Shown here one piece after another: positions 35,043 through 44,067 of a stretch of 64,000 nucleotides of DNA. The DNA comes from Plantactinospora mayteni (lineage in GTDB: Bacteria > Actinomycetota > Actinomycetes > Mycobacteriales > Micromonosporaceae): positions 1 through 64,000 of the forward strand of contig NZ_BONX01000035.1 in the NCBI RefSeq assembly GCF_016862935.1, read 5' to 3'. Position 1 is the first letter of the stretch. The number at the start of each line of letters is the position of its first letter. The notes beneath the pieces were generated by a model. The model did no database searches and was not told the DNA's origin. It was given only the letters and a program-made list of their open reading frames with translations. Both the position numbers and the translations under genes were made by a program.

Positions 35043-35606
35043 TCAGGATATTCGAACACCTGTCTGATTGGCATCGCCGATCAGTGCCATCAGTTCCGGC
35101 CAGGACTCGACCCGGCGTACCGCCGCGAGGTGGGACCGGTGCCGGCGTACCTCGTGGTCCCTGGGGCGGAACAGGTAGCGGTTCGGCACCGTCTCCAGAT
35201 AGGAGAGCACCTCCAGTCGGTCGTCGACGAAGTGCGTCAGCCCCAGCGCGGCGGCGATCGGCGCCTTGCCCTGTCGGGTACGGCAGAAGTGCAGGTGCCC
35301 GGCCCGCACCCCGGTACGGGCGTAGAAGTCGTGGTGTTCCAGCCACAGCCGGGTACGCCGTTCGACCCGTTCACCGCACTTGGACACCAGGTACACGTGC
35401 TCGCCGAACATCTCCGCCACCAGGGCGGACACCGCCTCGAACGCCCCCGGCACCGGCGGCGTTCGCCGGAAGTCCGCGAGCAGCGCGGTGTCCTCGGTCT
35501 CCGCGCCCGCCGGTGGCCCGACCGGCTCCGGGCCGGTCGGCTGGTCGTCGTGGAGCCGGTCCTCCTGCTGGACGAGGACTCCACCGATGTCTATTCCGAT
35601 CTTCAT
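35043..35606 (-). CDS. HAD-like hydrolase
   Basis: 187 aa from ATG 35606. Motif I is IGIDIGGVL at residues 2-10, the SK of motif II/III is in VYLVSKCGERVERR, and motif IV is THFVDDRLEVL. The cap is very small. It resembles nucleotidase-like HAD proteins of unknown substrate. It ends 31 bases upstream of the Prim-Pol gene on the same strand, so they may be co-transcribed. The longer frame to 36002 is antisense to the aldo/keto reductase and is not used. Confidence 0.8.
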   Translation of the reverse strand: MKIGIDIGGVLVQQEDRLHDDQPTGPEPVGPPAGAETEDTALLADFRRTPPVPGAFEAVSALVAEMFGEHVYLVSKCGERVERRTRLWLEHHDFYARTGVRAGHLHFCRTRQGKAPIAAALGLTHFVDDRLEVLSYLETVPNRYLFRPRDHEVRRHRSHLAAVRRVESWPELMALIGDANQTGVRIS

Positions 35607-35693
35607 GCCCCGATGATCGGCAGCCGTCCTGGATGGAGTCCACCGGTTATCGCCGGCTCCACCCGCCCGCCGCGATGTGGAACCCTTGCCGAC

Positions 35694-36683
35694 ATGAATG
35701 CGAAGACGCGGGTGTTGGGGCGCAGTGGCATCGAGGTGAGCGCGCTCGGCCTCGGCTGCTGGGCCGTCGGGGGCGTGTGGCACCAGGGTGACCAGCCGCT
35801 CGGCTGGGGGCAGGTGGACGACGACGAGTCGATCCGGGCGATCCGGCGCGGGCTCGAACTCGGCGTCACGTTCTTCGACACCGCCGACGTCTACGGCACC
35901 GGGCACAGCGAACGGATCCTGGCCCGTGCCCTGGCCGGGCACCGGGACGAGGCGGTGATCGCCACCAAGTGGGGCAACACCCACGACGAGGCGACCCGGC
36001 AACTGACCGGAGTGGACGGGTCGGCGGGCTACCTGCGGCGGGCGGTGGCCGCCTCGCTGCGCCGGCTGGAGACCGACCGGATCGACCTCTACCAGCTACA
36101 CCTCGGCGACCTCCCGGTCGCGCAGGCGGCGGAACTCCTCGGCACCCTGGAGGAACTGGTCGCCGAGGGCCGGATCCGGTCGTACGGCTGGAGCACCGAC
36201 CTGCCCGACCGGGCCGCCTCCTGGGGCGCCGACGGCCGGCACTGCACCGCTGTGCAGCACTCCTTCTCGGTGCTACAGGACTCGCCGGAGGTGCTCGCCG
36301 TCTGCGAGCGCTACGACCTGGCCAGCGTCAACCGTGGGCCGCTGGCGATGGGGCTGCTCTCCGGCAGGTTCACCGAGTCGACCACCCTGGCCGCCGACGA
36401 CGTACGCGGAATCGCCCCGGCCTGGCTGGACTGGTTCCGGGACGGGCGGCCCGCCCCGGAGTTCCTGGCCCGGGTGGCCGCCGTCCGCGACGTGCTCACC
36501 TCCGACGGCCGTACCCTCGCCCAGGGCGCGCTCGGCTGGCTCTGGGCGCGCAGCGACCGGACCGTGCCGATCCCCGGCTTCCGGACCGTCGCCCAGGTGG
36601 AGGAGAACGTCGGCGCGCTGGCGTACGGGCCGCTGCCGGCCGACCAGGTCGCCGAGGTCGAGCGCCTGCTCGCCAAGCTGTGA
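35694..36683 (+). CDS. Aldo/keto reductase
   Basis: 329 aa from ATG 35694. Tetrad motifs are FFDTADVYGTGHSERI (Asp, Tyr), VIATKWG (Lys) and DLYQLHLGD (His). The N-terminal RVLGRSGIEVSALGLGCWAV and the C-terminal VPIPGFRTVAQVEEN complete the family pattern. It differs from the reductase at 21842 and is closer to the oxidoreductase branch with a glycine-rich GGVW. The substrate is unknown. The gene's last five codons are the first unit of the tandem repeat that follows. Confidence 0.9.
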   Translation: MNAKTRVLGRSGIEVSALGLGCWAVGGVWHQGDQPLGWGQVDDDESIRAIRRGLELGVTFFDTADVYGTGHSERILARALAGHRDEAVIATKWGNTHDEATRQLTGVDGSAGYLRRAVAASLRRLETDRIDLYQLHLGDLPVAQAAELLGTLEELVAEGRIRSYGWSTDLPDRAASWGADGRHCTAVQHSFSVLQDSPEVLAVCERYDLASVNRGPLAMGLLSGRFTESTTLAADDVRGIAPAWLDWFRDGRPAPEFLARVAAVRDVLTSDGRTLAQGALGWLWARSDRTVPIPGFRTVAQVEENVGALAYGPLPADQVAEVERLLAKL

Positions 36684-36804
36684 CGCTCGCCAACCGGTGA
36701 CGCTCGGCAAGGTGTGACGCGTGGCAAGCGATGACGCTCGCCAAGGTGTGACGCTTGGCAAGCGGTGACGCTCGGCAAGGTGTGACGCTTGGCAAGGTGT
36801 GACG
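36669..36804. repeat. Eight tandem 17-bp units starting inside the gene end
   Basis: Eight contiguous 17-base units of consensus CTYGGCAAGGTGTGACG (36669, 36686, 36703, 36720, 36737, 36754, 36771, 36788). Unit 1 is CTCGCCAAGCTGTGACG and encodes the last codons and the TGA stop of the aldo/keto reductase. Every unit keeps TGACG. Confidence 0.92.
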
Positions 36805-36808
36805 TGCG

Positions 36809-36840
36809 GGTGCCCTCCCCGGCGACCCGGGGAGGGCACC
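36809..36840. terminator. Bidirectional terminator
   Basis: A perfect 14-base stem (36809-36822 with 36827-36840) and a 4-base loop between the convergent reductase repeat array and the FusA2-like gene. Confidence 0.85.
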
Positions 36841-36848
36841 TCGGGCGG

Positions 36849-39011
36849 TCACCGGCCGGACGCGGTGTGCTCCTTGCGGATCTGGTCGGCCAGGTGGCTC
36901 GGCATCGGCTCGTAGCGGGCGAAGGAGCGCCGGAAGGTGCCACCACCGGCGGTCATCGAGCGGAGTTCGACGGCGTACCGGATCAGTTCGGTCGCCGGCA
37001 CCTCGGCCCGGACCAGGGTGTGCTCGGTACCGGCCGGGTCCGGCTCGGTGCCGAGTACCCGCCCCCGGCGCCCGGACATGTCGCTCATCACCGCGCCCAC
37101 GTTGGCGTCAGGCACCCGGACCAGCACCTCGTCGACCGGCTCCAGGAGCGTGACCTGCCCCTTCTCGGCCGCGTCACGCAGCGCCAGCGAGCCGGCGGTC
37201 TGGAAGGCGGCGTCGGAGGAGTCGACGCTGTGCGCCTTGCCGTCCACCAGGGTCACCTTCAGGTCCACCACCGGATAGCCGGCGACGATGCCCCGGCCCA
37301 TCTGGGTGCGTACGCCCTTCTCCACCGACGGGATGTAGTTGTGCGGTACGGCGCCGCCGACCACCCGATCGGCGAACTCGAATCCCTCGCCCCGGGGCAG
37401 CGGCTCCACCTCGATGTCGCAGACCGCGTACTGGCCGTGGCCGCCGGACTGTTTCACGTGCCGGCCGTGCCCCTTCGAGGCGACCGCGAAGGTTTCGCGC
37501 AGCGCCACCCGGACCGGCTCGGTCTCCAGGTCCACCCCACCGCCGCGGAGCCGGTCGAGCACCACCTCGGCGTGCGCCTCGCCCATGCACCAGAGCACCA
37601 GTTGATGGGTCTCCGGGTTGCGCTCCAGCCGCATCGTCGGGTCACCGGAGACCAGCCGGGCCAGGTTCTTGGCCAGCGCGTCCTCGTCGGCCCGGCTCTT
37701 CGCCACGATCGCCACCGGCAGCAGCGGCTCGGGCATCTCCCACGGCTCGATCAGCAGCGGGTGCTCCTTGGCCGAGATGGTGTCGCCGGTCTCCGCCGTA
37801 CCCGACTTGGTGATCGCGCAGATGTCGCCGGCCACGCAGTGCGGCACCTCGCGCAGCGCCGCGCCGAGCGGGGAGTAGATGTGCGAGATCCGCTCGTCGG
37901 CGTCGTGGTCCGGGTGGCCGCGCTCGGCCATGCCGTGCCCGGAGACGTGCACCACCTGGTCGGGCCGGAGCGTGCCGGAGAAGACCCGGACCAGGGAGAC
38001 CCGGCCGACGTGCCGGTCGATGGTGGTCTTGACCACCTCGGCCACCAGCGGGCCGTCCGGGTCGCAGCTCAGCGGCGGCTGCGGCGAGCCGTCGACGCCG
38101 GTGACGGTGGGCAGGTCGTGCTCCAGCGGGGTCGGGAACGCCGAGGTCAGCAGCTCCAGCAGGACGTCGATGCCGAGCCCGGTCTCGGCGCAGACCGGTA
38201 CCACCGGATAGAAGTGTCCCCGGGCGACCGCCTTCTCCAGGTCGTCGATCAGGACCTGCGTCTCGATCTCCTCGCCGCCGAGGTAGCGGTCGAGCAGGGT
38301 CTCGTCCTCGCTCTCCGCGATGATGCCCTCGATCAGCTCGTTGCGGGCGTCGCCGATCGCCGGCAGGTGCTCCGGATCCGGGTCGCGGACCGCCGCCGGC
38401 AGCCCGGCGGAGTAGTCGAAGACCCGGCGGGTGATCAGCCCCATCAGGCCGACCACCTCGACGCCCTCGTCGTCGAGCATCGGCAGGTAGAGCGGGAGTA
38501 CGTTGTCGCCGAAGACCCGCTGGCAGAGCGCCACCGTCTCGTCGAGGTCGGCCCGCTGGTGGTCCAGCCGGGTGACCGCGACGGCCCGGGGCATCCCGAC
38601 GGCGGCGCACTCCTGCCAGAGCGCGGCGGTCGCCCCGTCCATCCCGTCCACCGCCGACACCACGAAGAGGGCCGCGTCGGCCGCCCGCAACCCGGCCCGG
38701 AGTTCGCCGACGAAGTCCGCGTAGCCGGGGGTGTCCAACAGGTTGACCTTGACGTCGTTGTGCTGGAGGGGCGCGCAGGCCAGGCTGATCGAGCGCTGCT
38801 GGCGTACCGCCGCCGGGTCGTGGTCGCACACCGTGGTGCCCTCGGTCACCGCACCGGACCGCGAGATCGTGCCGGTCGCCGCCAGCAGGGCGTCGACCAG
38901 GGTCGTCTTTCCCGCTCCGGAGTGGCCTACGAGCACCACGTTGCGAACCCTGCCGGGCTCGTCCACCACCGGCGCCGGGCCGGTGACCCCTTTCTCACTC
39001 TTCTGCGCCAT
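36849..39011 (-). CDS. Elongation factor G-like protein (FusA2 type)
   Basis: 720 aa from ATG 39011, preceded by AGGGAGGTG. G1 is GHSGAGKTTL (29-38), G3 is DTPGYADFV, but the G4 position reads VTRLDH, not NKxD. It then follows the EF-G domain order through domains II-V (KSGTAETGDTIS, RLERNPETHQLVLWCMGEAH, GVRTQMGRGIVAGYPVVDLK). It is closest in style to mycobacterial FusA2 (Rv0120c), a paralogue distinct from the main EF-G. The cellular role is uncertain; related proteins act in ribosome recovery or stress. It occupies one of the inserted blocks in the thrS-secD synteny. Confidence 0.88.
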   Translation of the reverse strand: MAQKSEKGVTGPAPVVDEPGRVRNVVLVGHSGAGKTTLVDALLAATGTISRSGAVTEGTTVCDHDPAAVRQQRSISLACAPLQHNDVKVNLLDTPGYADFVGELRAGLRAADAALFVVSAVDGMDGATAALWQECAAVGMPRAVAVTRLDHQRADLDETVALCQRVFGDNVLPLYLPMLDDEGVEVVGLMGLITRRVFDYSAGLPAAVRDPDPEHLPAIGDARNELIEGIIAESEDETLLDRYLGGEEIETQVLIDDLEKAVARGHFYPVVPVCAETGLGIDVLLELLTSAFPTPLEHDLPTVTGVDGSPQPPLSCDPDGPLVAEVVKTTIDRHVGRVSLVRVFSGTLRPDQVVHVSGHGMAERGHPDHDADERISHIYSPLGAALREVPHCVAGDICAITKSGTAETGDTISAKEHPLLIEPWEMPEPLLPVAIVAKSRADEDALAKNLARLVSGDPTMRLERNPETHQLVLWCMGEAHAEVVLDRLRGGGVDLETEPVRVALRETFAVASKGHGRHVKQSGGHGQYAVCDIEVEPLPRGEGFEFADRVVGGAVPHNYIPSVEKGVRTQMGRGIVAGYPVVDLKVTLVDGKAHSVDSSDAAFQTAGSLALRDAAEKGQVTLLEPVDEVLVRVPDANVGAVMSDMSGRRGRVLGTEPDPAGTEHTLVRAEVPATELIRYAVELRSMTAGGGTFRRSFARYEPMPSHLADQIRKEHTASGR

Positions 39012-39263
39012 CGGGGCGCACCTCCCTAAGCCGGTGGTTGGTGGCGACCGCCGCGCGCGACGGGGGAGCTGCCCTGGCGACTCCGCGGCGATATCCTCGG
39101 GTGGCCTGCCGTGCTGCCGGAGACGTGCCGGGTGACAGGTGAGCGACGTCACGTCCCCTGCTCCGATCTCACACCCGTACAAGTCGTGACACAAGTCCGC
39201 GGCGTGAACTAAGCGCCACCGGGCGTACCGCCGCCGTTCGCGGCCCGTTATGGTGGGACGGCC
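39012..39263. promoter_or_regulatory. Divergent promoter region
   Basis: 250 bases between the divergent FusA2-like and pgsA genes. A direct repeat of ACAAGTC lies around 39178-39198. Promoters for both genes must lie here; individual boxes are not certain. Confidence 0.45.
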
Positions 39264-39893
39264 ATGGCGAAGATCTTCCAGGTGTCGGCCCGGGCCGGCA
39301 TGACCCGCGTTGTCGAACCGATCGCCCGGACCCTGCTGCGGGTCGGGGTGACGCCCAATGCCGTCACCGTCGCCGGGACGCTCGGCGTGGTGGTCGGATC
39401 GATCGTGCTCGGCGCCCGGGGTTACCTGGTGGCCGGGGCGCTCGTGGTGACCTTCTTCGCCCTGACCGACCTGCTCGACGGCACGATGGCCCGGATGCGC
39501 GGCGGGTCGAGCCGGTTCGGCGCGTTCCTCGACTCGAGCATGGACCGGGTCTCCGACGGCGCGGTCTTCGGCGCCGTCGCATACTGGCTGGCCACCCAGG
39601 ACGACCACGTCGGGGTCGCCGCCGCGCTGATCTGCCTGGTCGCCGGTGGCCTCGTCTCGTACGTCAAGGCCCGCGCCGAGGGCCTCGGGATGACCTGCAA
39701 CGTCGGCATCGCCGAGCGGACCGAGCGACTGCTCATCGTCGGGGTCGGCGGGCTGCTCACCGGCCTCGGGCTGGACTGGGCACTGGTCACCGCACTCTGG
39801 CTGCTCGCCGCGGTCTCGGTCTTCACCGTCGGCCAGCGGATGACACACGTCTACCGGCAGGCGCAGCGCGCCGAGTTGGGCGTGGACGCGTGA
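39264..39893 (+). CDS. pgsA: Phosphatidylinositol phosphate synthase (CDP-alcohol phosphotransferase)
   Basis: 209 aa with about six membrane helices. The CDP-alcohol phosphotransferase motif is complete: DLLDGTMARMRGG then SSRFGAFLDSSMD. The enzyme joins CDP-diacylglycerol and inositol-1-phosphate to make phosphatidylinositol phosphate. It precedes the PIM acyltransferase and pimA, the usual actinobacterial order, so it supplies the PI anchor for mannosylation. The gene end is the first unit of a tandem repeat. Confidence 0.93.
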   Translation: MAKIFQVSARAGMTRVVEPIARTLLRVGVTPNAVTVAGTLGVVVGSIVLGARGYLVAGALVVTFFALTDLLDGTMARMRGGSSRFGAFLDSSMDRVSDGAVFGAVAYWLATQDDHVGVAAALICLVAGGLVSYVKARAEGLGMTCNVGIAERTERLLIVGVGGLLTGLGLDWALVTALWLLAAVSVFTVGQRMTHVYRQAQRAELGVDA

Positions 39894-40001
39894 CCCGGCC
39901 CGAGCGTGGACACGAGGCCCCGCCCAGTCATGGACGCGTGACCCGGCCCAGCCGTGGACGCGAGGCCGGGCCTCGCCGTGGACGCGTGACCGGGCGGGTG
40001 G
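39882..40001. repeat. Five tandem 24-bp units starting inside the pgsA end
   Basis: Units start at 39882, 39906, 39930, 39954 and 39978, each beginning with GTGGACGCG or a one-base variant. Unit 1 encodes the last codons and TGA of pgsA. Units 1 and 3 differ at few positions; the last unit is the most diverged. Confidence 0.88.
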
Positions 40002-40028
40002 CCGAGTGACAGCGCGGCGGGCCGGCCG

Positions 40029-41003
40029 GTGACCCCGGTCGAGTTCGCCTACCTGGCCGGCTGGCGGGTGGTACGCGCGCTGCCCCGGCCGGCCGCGGCG
40101 GCGCTGTTCCGGGCCGCCGCCGACCAGGCGTACCGCAGGCGCGGTCCGGGGACGCTCCGGCTCGCCGGCAACCTGCGCCGGGTGGTCGGTCCCGAGCTGC
40201 CGGAGCCCGCCCTGGAGGAACTGGTCCGCCGGGGCATGCGCTCGTACGCCCGCTACTGGCTCGACGTGTTCCGGCTGCCGTCCCGCAGCCGGGAGCAGCT
40301 CCGCGACGACTTCCAACTCGGCGGCGCGGAGTTGCTCGCCGCCGACATGGCGGCCGGCCGGGGCGCCGTGGTGGCGCTGCCGCACTCCGGTAACTGGGAC
40401 GCCGCCGGCGCCTGGGTGGCCGCGAACGGCTGGCCGATCGCCACCGTGATGGAACGACTCAAGCCGGAGGGCGTGTTCACACGTTTCCTCGAATTCCGGC
40501 GCCGGCTCGGCATGGAGATCCTGCCGGCCCAGGGCGGGGCCCGGGCGCCCTTCGAGGTGCTGGTCGAACGGGTCGCCGCCGGCTACCTGGTCCCGCTGCT
40601 CGCCGACCGGGACCTGTCGGCGCGCGGCGTGGAGGTGTCGTTCTTCGGCGGCCGGACCCGGATGCCGGCCGGCCCGGCACTGCTGGCCATCCGGACCGGC
40701 GCCCCGCTCTACGTGGCGGCGCTCTGGTATGACCCGGCCGGTCCACGGGGCCGGCTGACCGGGCCGCTGGAGGTGCCGGACCCGGATGCCGGCCCGCTCG
40801 ACCAGCGGGTCCGGGCGCTGACCCAGCGGATCGCCGACCACCTGGCCGAGGGCATCGCGCAGCGTCCGGAAGACTGGCACATGCTGCAACGGGTGTGGAT
40901 CGACGACCGTGGCAGGAGCGCCGGGGTGGCCGCCGGATCGGCCGATCCGGCCGGGGCGGGGCCGGGGACACCGGGCACCCCGTCGATCTCCGAGCCGGCC
41001 TGA
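40029..41003 (+). CDS. patA: Phosphatidylinositol mannoside acyltransferase
   Basis: 324 aa from GTG 40029. The HX4D acyltransferase motif appears as LPHSGNWDAAGAWV (about residues 119-132). A second substrate segment is PLLADRDLSARGVEVSFFGG, followed by PALLAIRTGAPLYVAAL. It corresponds to mycobacterial Rv2611c, which acylates a mannose of PIM on the cytosolic face of the membrane. It is followed after 13 bases by pimA. The last about 25 residues are a Pro/Ala/Gly tail. Confidence 0.92.
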   Translation: MTPVEFAYLAGWRVVRALPRPAAAALFRAAADQAYRRRGPGTLRLAGNLRRVVGPELPEPALEELVRRGMRSYARYWLDVFRLPSRSREQLRDDFQLGGAELLAADMAAGRGAVVALPHSGNWDAAGAWVAANGWPIATVMERLKPEGVFTRFLEFRRRLGMEILPAQGGARAPFEVLVERVAAGYLVPLLADRDLSARGVEVSFFGGRTRMPAGPALLAIRTGAPLYVAALWYDPAGPRGRLTGPLEVPDPDAGPLDQRVRALTQRIADHLAEGIAQRPEDWHMLQRVWIDDRGRSAGVAAGSADPAGAGPGTPGTPSISEPA

Positions 41004-41016
41004 GGGGGGAGGCGCA

Positions 41017-42177
41017 GTGCGGATCGGCATCGTGTGTCCGTACTCCTTCGACGTCCCCGGCGGGGTGCAGAACCACGTGGTCGACCTCGCCGAGGCGCTG
41101 ATCGGGCTCGGCCACGAGGTGAGCGTGCTGGCACCGGCGGACGAGGACTCGCCGCTGCCGCCGTACGTGGTGTCGGCCGGTCGGTCGGTGCCGTTCCCGT
41201 ACAACGGGTCGGTCGCCCGGATCAGCTTCGGACCGGTCTCCACGGCCCGGGTCCGGCGCTGGCTGGCCCGGGGCCGGTTCGACGTGCTGCACGTGCACGA
41301 GCCGTTCGCGCTCAGCCTCTCGCTGCTCGCCGTGCTCTCCGCCCGAGGGCCGGTGGTCGCCACCTTCCACACCGCGATGACCCGGTCCCGGGCGCTGGCC
41401 GCCGCGCAGGGGGTGCTGCAACTCGTCATGGAGCGGATCACCGCCCGGATCGCGGTGAGCGCACTGGCCCGGAAGGTCCAGGTCGAGCATCTCGGTGGCG
41501 GGGCGGTGGAGATCCCCAACGGGGTGGCGGTGGCGAAGTTCGCCGACGCCGAGCCGCTGCCCGGGTGGCCGGGGCCGTGCGGGCCGGGCGAGGGCGGCAC
41601 GCTGGGCTTCCTCGGCCGGTTCACCGAGCCCCGGAAGGGCTTCGGGGTGCTCCGGGAGGCGTTCGTCGGGCTCGCCGCGGAGCGCCCGGGGCTGCGGCTG
41701 CTGGTCGCGGGCCCGGGGGACGTGGCCGAGCTGCACGAGGGCGTACCGGAGGGGTTGCGGGACCGGATCACCTTCCTCGGCCAGGTCTCCGAACCGGACA
41801 AGGCGCGCATGCTGCGCAGCGTGCACCTGCACGTCGCGCCGAACATCGGAGGCGAGTCCTTCGGGATGATCCTGACCGAGGCGATGGCCGCCGGGGCGAC
41901 GGTGGTGGCGAGCGATCTGGACGCGTTCCGCCGGGTGCTGGACGGGGGCCGGGCCGGGGAACTCTTTCCCACCGGGGACGCGGCGGCGCTGCGGCGTACC
42001 CTGGCCAGCCTGCTCGACGACCCGGCGCGCCGGACGGAGTTGTCGGCCTCTGCCCGGGAGGTGGTCGGGGCCTTCGACTGGCCGACGGTCGCCCGCCGGG
42101 TTCTCGAGGTGTACGCCACGGCGATCGAGGCAACCGACGGTCGGGTACTGGACGAGGAGTGGATCGGGCCGGCCTGA
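41017..42177 (+). CDS. pimA: Phosphatidylinositol alpha-mannosyltransferase
   Basis: 386 aa from GTG 41017 with GGGGGGAGG just upstream. A GT4 glycosyltransferase: N-terminal RIGIVCPYSFDVPGGVQNHV, acceptor helix motif VHEPFALSLSLLAV, GDP-mannose-binding LGRFTEPRKGF and VAPNIGGESFGMILTEAMAAG (EX7E). PimA adds the first mannose to phosphatidylinositol, the first step of PIM synthesis. The gene lies in the conserved pgsA-patA-pimA cluster. The stop region is echoed (19-bp unit, two copies). Confidence 0.95.
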   Translation: MRIGIVCPYSFDVPGGVQNHVVDLAEALIGLGHEVSVLAPADEDSPLPPYVVSAGRSVPFPYNGSVARISFGPVSTARVRRWLARGRFDVLHVHEPFALSLSLLAVLSARGPVVATFHTAMTRSRALAAAQGVLQLVMERITARIAVSALARKVQVEHLGGGAVEIPNGVAVAKFADAEPLPGWPGPCGPGEGGTLGFLGRFTEPRKGFGVLREAFVGLAAERPGLRLLVAGPGDVAELHEGVPEGLRDRITFLGQVSEPDKARMLRSVHLHVAPNIGGESFGMILTEAMAAGATVVASDLDAFRRVLDGGRAGELFPTGDAAALRRTLASLLDDPARRTELSASAREVVGAFDWPTVARRVLEVYATAIEATDGRVLDEEWIGPA

Positions 42178-42208
42178 GCCGGATCCGTCGGCGCTGAGCC
42201 GGTTCCCG
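42171..42208. repeat. Stop-codon echo repeat after pimA
   Basis: Two 19-base units (42171-42189 and 42190-42208) share GGC, CTGAGCCGG and CC positions; the first contains the pimA stop codon. More degenerate repeats continue to about 42300. Confidence 0.65.
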
Positions 42209-42419
42209 CCTGCCGGGCGGGTGATCGCGACGTGTGCGGTCCCGCCTGCGGGTGGATGATCGGCGGCGGTGCGGTCCGGGAAGCGTGTGCGGTCCGGGGC
42301 GAACGAGGTTCCGGGGTGGGCGCGGTTCGGCACCCGCCGGGCCGGGGCGGGCCGATTGGCCGGATCGTCCCGCCGGGGCCGTGACGTGCCAGGAAGACGG
42401 GAGTGGGGGCCGCACTACG

Positions 42420-42923
42420 ATGCCGGGCATGTGGTGGGTGTTGGGCGTCGTCGTGGCGGTCGTCCTGGTGACGGCGTACCTGATCTGGATCGCGTCCCGG
42501 GTCGACCGGATGCACGCACGGGTGCGGTCGGCGACCCGCGCGCTCGACGCGCACCTGCTCCGCCGGGCGGCAGCCGCTGCGGTGCTGGCCGAGGAGCGCT
42601 ACGCGCTGGAGCTGTACGCGGCGTCCCGGATCGCCCTGGACGCCGAGGGTGACGAGCGGGAGGCCGCCGAGAACGACCTGACCCGGCAACTGCGGTCCAG
42701 CGTGCTGGACCCGGAGGAGCCGGTCGCGGCGGCGGTGATCGGCGCCAGCCGGCGACTCGCGCTGGCCCGTCAGGTGCACACCGACCTGGTACGCGACGCG
42801 CTGTCCCTGCGCCGCCGCCCCGTCGTACGCCTGTTCCGGATGTCCCGTAAGCACGAGCGCCCGCGCTATTTCGACATCGACGACCCGACCCTGAACAGCC
42901 GTCCGGAACTCTCGGTCGGCTGA
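42420..42923 (+). CDS. Membrane-anchored hypothetical protein
   Basis: 167 aa from ATG 42420. An N-terminal membrane helix ([20 protein letters not shown]) is followed by a cytosolic helical domain ([20 protein letters not shown]) of about 130 residues ending in basic [12 protein letters not shown]. Similar conserved proteins occur behind pimA in actinobacteria. Function unknown; no catalytic motif is seen. A second ATG at 42429 is an alternative start. Confidence 0.75.
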   Translation: MPGMWWVLGVVVAVVLVTAYLIWIASRVDRMHARVRSATRALDAHLLRRAAAAAVLAEERYALELYAASRIALDAEGDEREAAENDLTRQLRSSVLDPEEPVAAAVIGASRRLALARQVHTDLVRDALSLRRRPVVRLFRMSRKHERPRYFDIDDPTLNSRPELSVG

Positions 42924-43113
42924 CTGTCCCGCTGGTGGCGCCGCCGTTCGGACGATCGTCGGCGCGCTGGTCGACCGGCGGCGACGGCGGCGTGAGCCGG
43001 GCCACAGGGCAGGCCACCCGGGGTCTGATTGGCTGTCGGTCCGGCGTTGCACCCCGCGTAGCATCGGGGGGCGACTTAACCCGCCCGAACCACCGTCGAG
43101 GAGCGAGAACGCC

Positions 43114-44067
43114 GTGTCCGAATCCACCGCCCAGTCCGGTTCCGACCAGTCGACCGTGGCTGGAGAGCAGACTGTCAGCGCCACCGGAGTGGTCGGCACC
43201 GCGCGGGTCAAGCGGGGTATGGCCGAGATGCTCAAGGGTGGCGTGATCATGGACGTGGTCACCCCCGAGCAGGCGAAGATCGCCGAGGACGCGGGCGCCG
43301 TCGCGGTGATGGCGCTGGAGCGGGTACCGGCCGACATCCGGGCCCAGGGCGGCGTCTCCCGGATGAGCGATCCGGACATGATCGACGGCATCATCGACGC
43401 GGTCTCCATCCCGGTGATGGCCAAGGCCCGGATCGGGCACTTCGTCGAGGCCCAGGTGCTCCAGGCGCTCGGCGTGGACTACGTCGACGAGTCCGAGGTG
43501 CTGACCCCGGCGGACTACGCCAACCACATCGACAAGTGGGCCTTCACCGTGCCGTTCGTCTGCGGTGCCACCAACCTGGGCGAGGCGCTGCGCCGGATCA
43601 CCGAGGGCGCGGCGATGATCCGCTCCAAGGGCGAGGCCGGCACCGGCGACGTCTCCAACGCCACCACACACATGCGCAAGATCCGTGACGAGATCCGCCG
43701 CCTCGGCTCGCTGCCCACCGACGAGCTGTACGTCGCCGCGAAGGAGTTGCAGGCGCCGTACGAGCTGGTCCGGGAGGTGGCCGAGACCGGCAAGCTGCCG
43801 GTGGTGCTCTTCACCGCGGGCGGCATCGCCACCCCGGCGGACGCGGCGATGATGATGCAACTCGGCGCGGAGGGGGTCTTCGTCGGCTCCGGGATCTTCA
43901 AGTCCGGCAACCCGGCGCAGCGGGCCGCCGCCATCGTCAAGGCCACCACCTTCTACGACGACCCGGACGTGCTGGCCAAGGTGTCGCGCGGGCTCGGCGA
44001 GGCGATGGTGGGGATCAACGTGGGCGACATCCCGGTCCCGCACCGCCTCGCGGAGCGGGGTTGGTGA
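43114..44067 (+). CDS. pdxS: Pyridoxal 5'-phosphate synthase, PdxS subunit
   Basis: 317 aa from GTG 43114 (GAGGAGCGAG upstream). Residues about 25-315 match Pdx[37 protein letters not shown] with the catalytic Lys, [34 protein letters not shown] and [20 protein letters not shown]. It forms PLP from ribose 5-phosphate, glyceraldehyde 3-phosphate and ammonia, using ammonia from PdxT. It overlaps pdxT. Confidence 0.98.
   Translation: MSESTAQSGSDQSTVAGEQTVSATGVVGTARVKRGMAEMLKGGVIMDVVTPEQAKIAEDAGAVAVMALERVPADIRAQGGVSRMSDPDMIDGIIDAVSIPVMAKARIGHFVEAQVLQALGVDYVDESEVLTPADYANHIDKWAFTVPFVCGATNLGEALRRITEGAAMIRSKGEAGTGDVSNATTHMRKIRDEIRRLGSLPTDELYVAAKELQAPYELVREVAETGKLPVVLFTAGGIATPADAAMMMQLGAEGVFVGSGIFKSGNPAQRAAAIVKATTFYDDPDVLAKVSRGLGEAMVGINVGDIPVPHRLAERGW

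Noticed and set aside
36669-36804. CRISPR array or iteron-type origin
   Set aside because: Contiguous 17-bp units without spacers, no AT-rich region and no replication protein nearby; the array begins inside a coding sequence.
40895-42197. Alternative-frame open frames over pimA
   Set aside because: They lack family motifs and lie in other frames of a clearly identified gene.
36849-43424. A 2191-residue open frame on the minus strand
   Set aside because: Only the last 720 residues are the FusA2-like protein. The rest runs antisense through pgsA, patA, pimA and the next gene and is a by-product of high GC.
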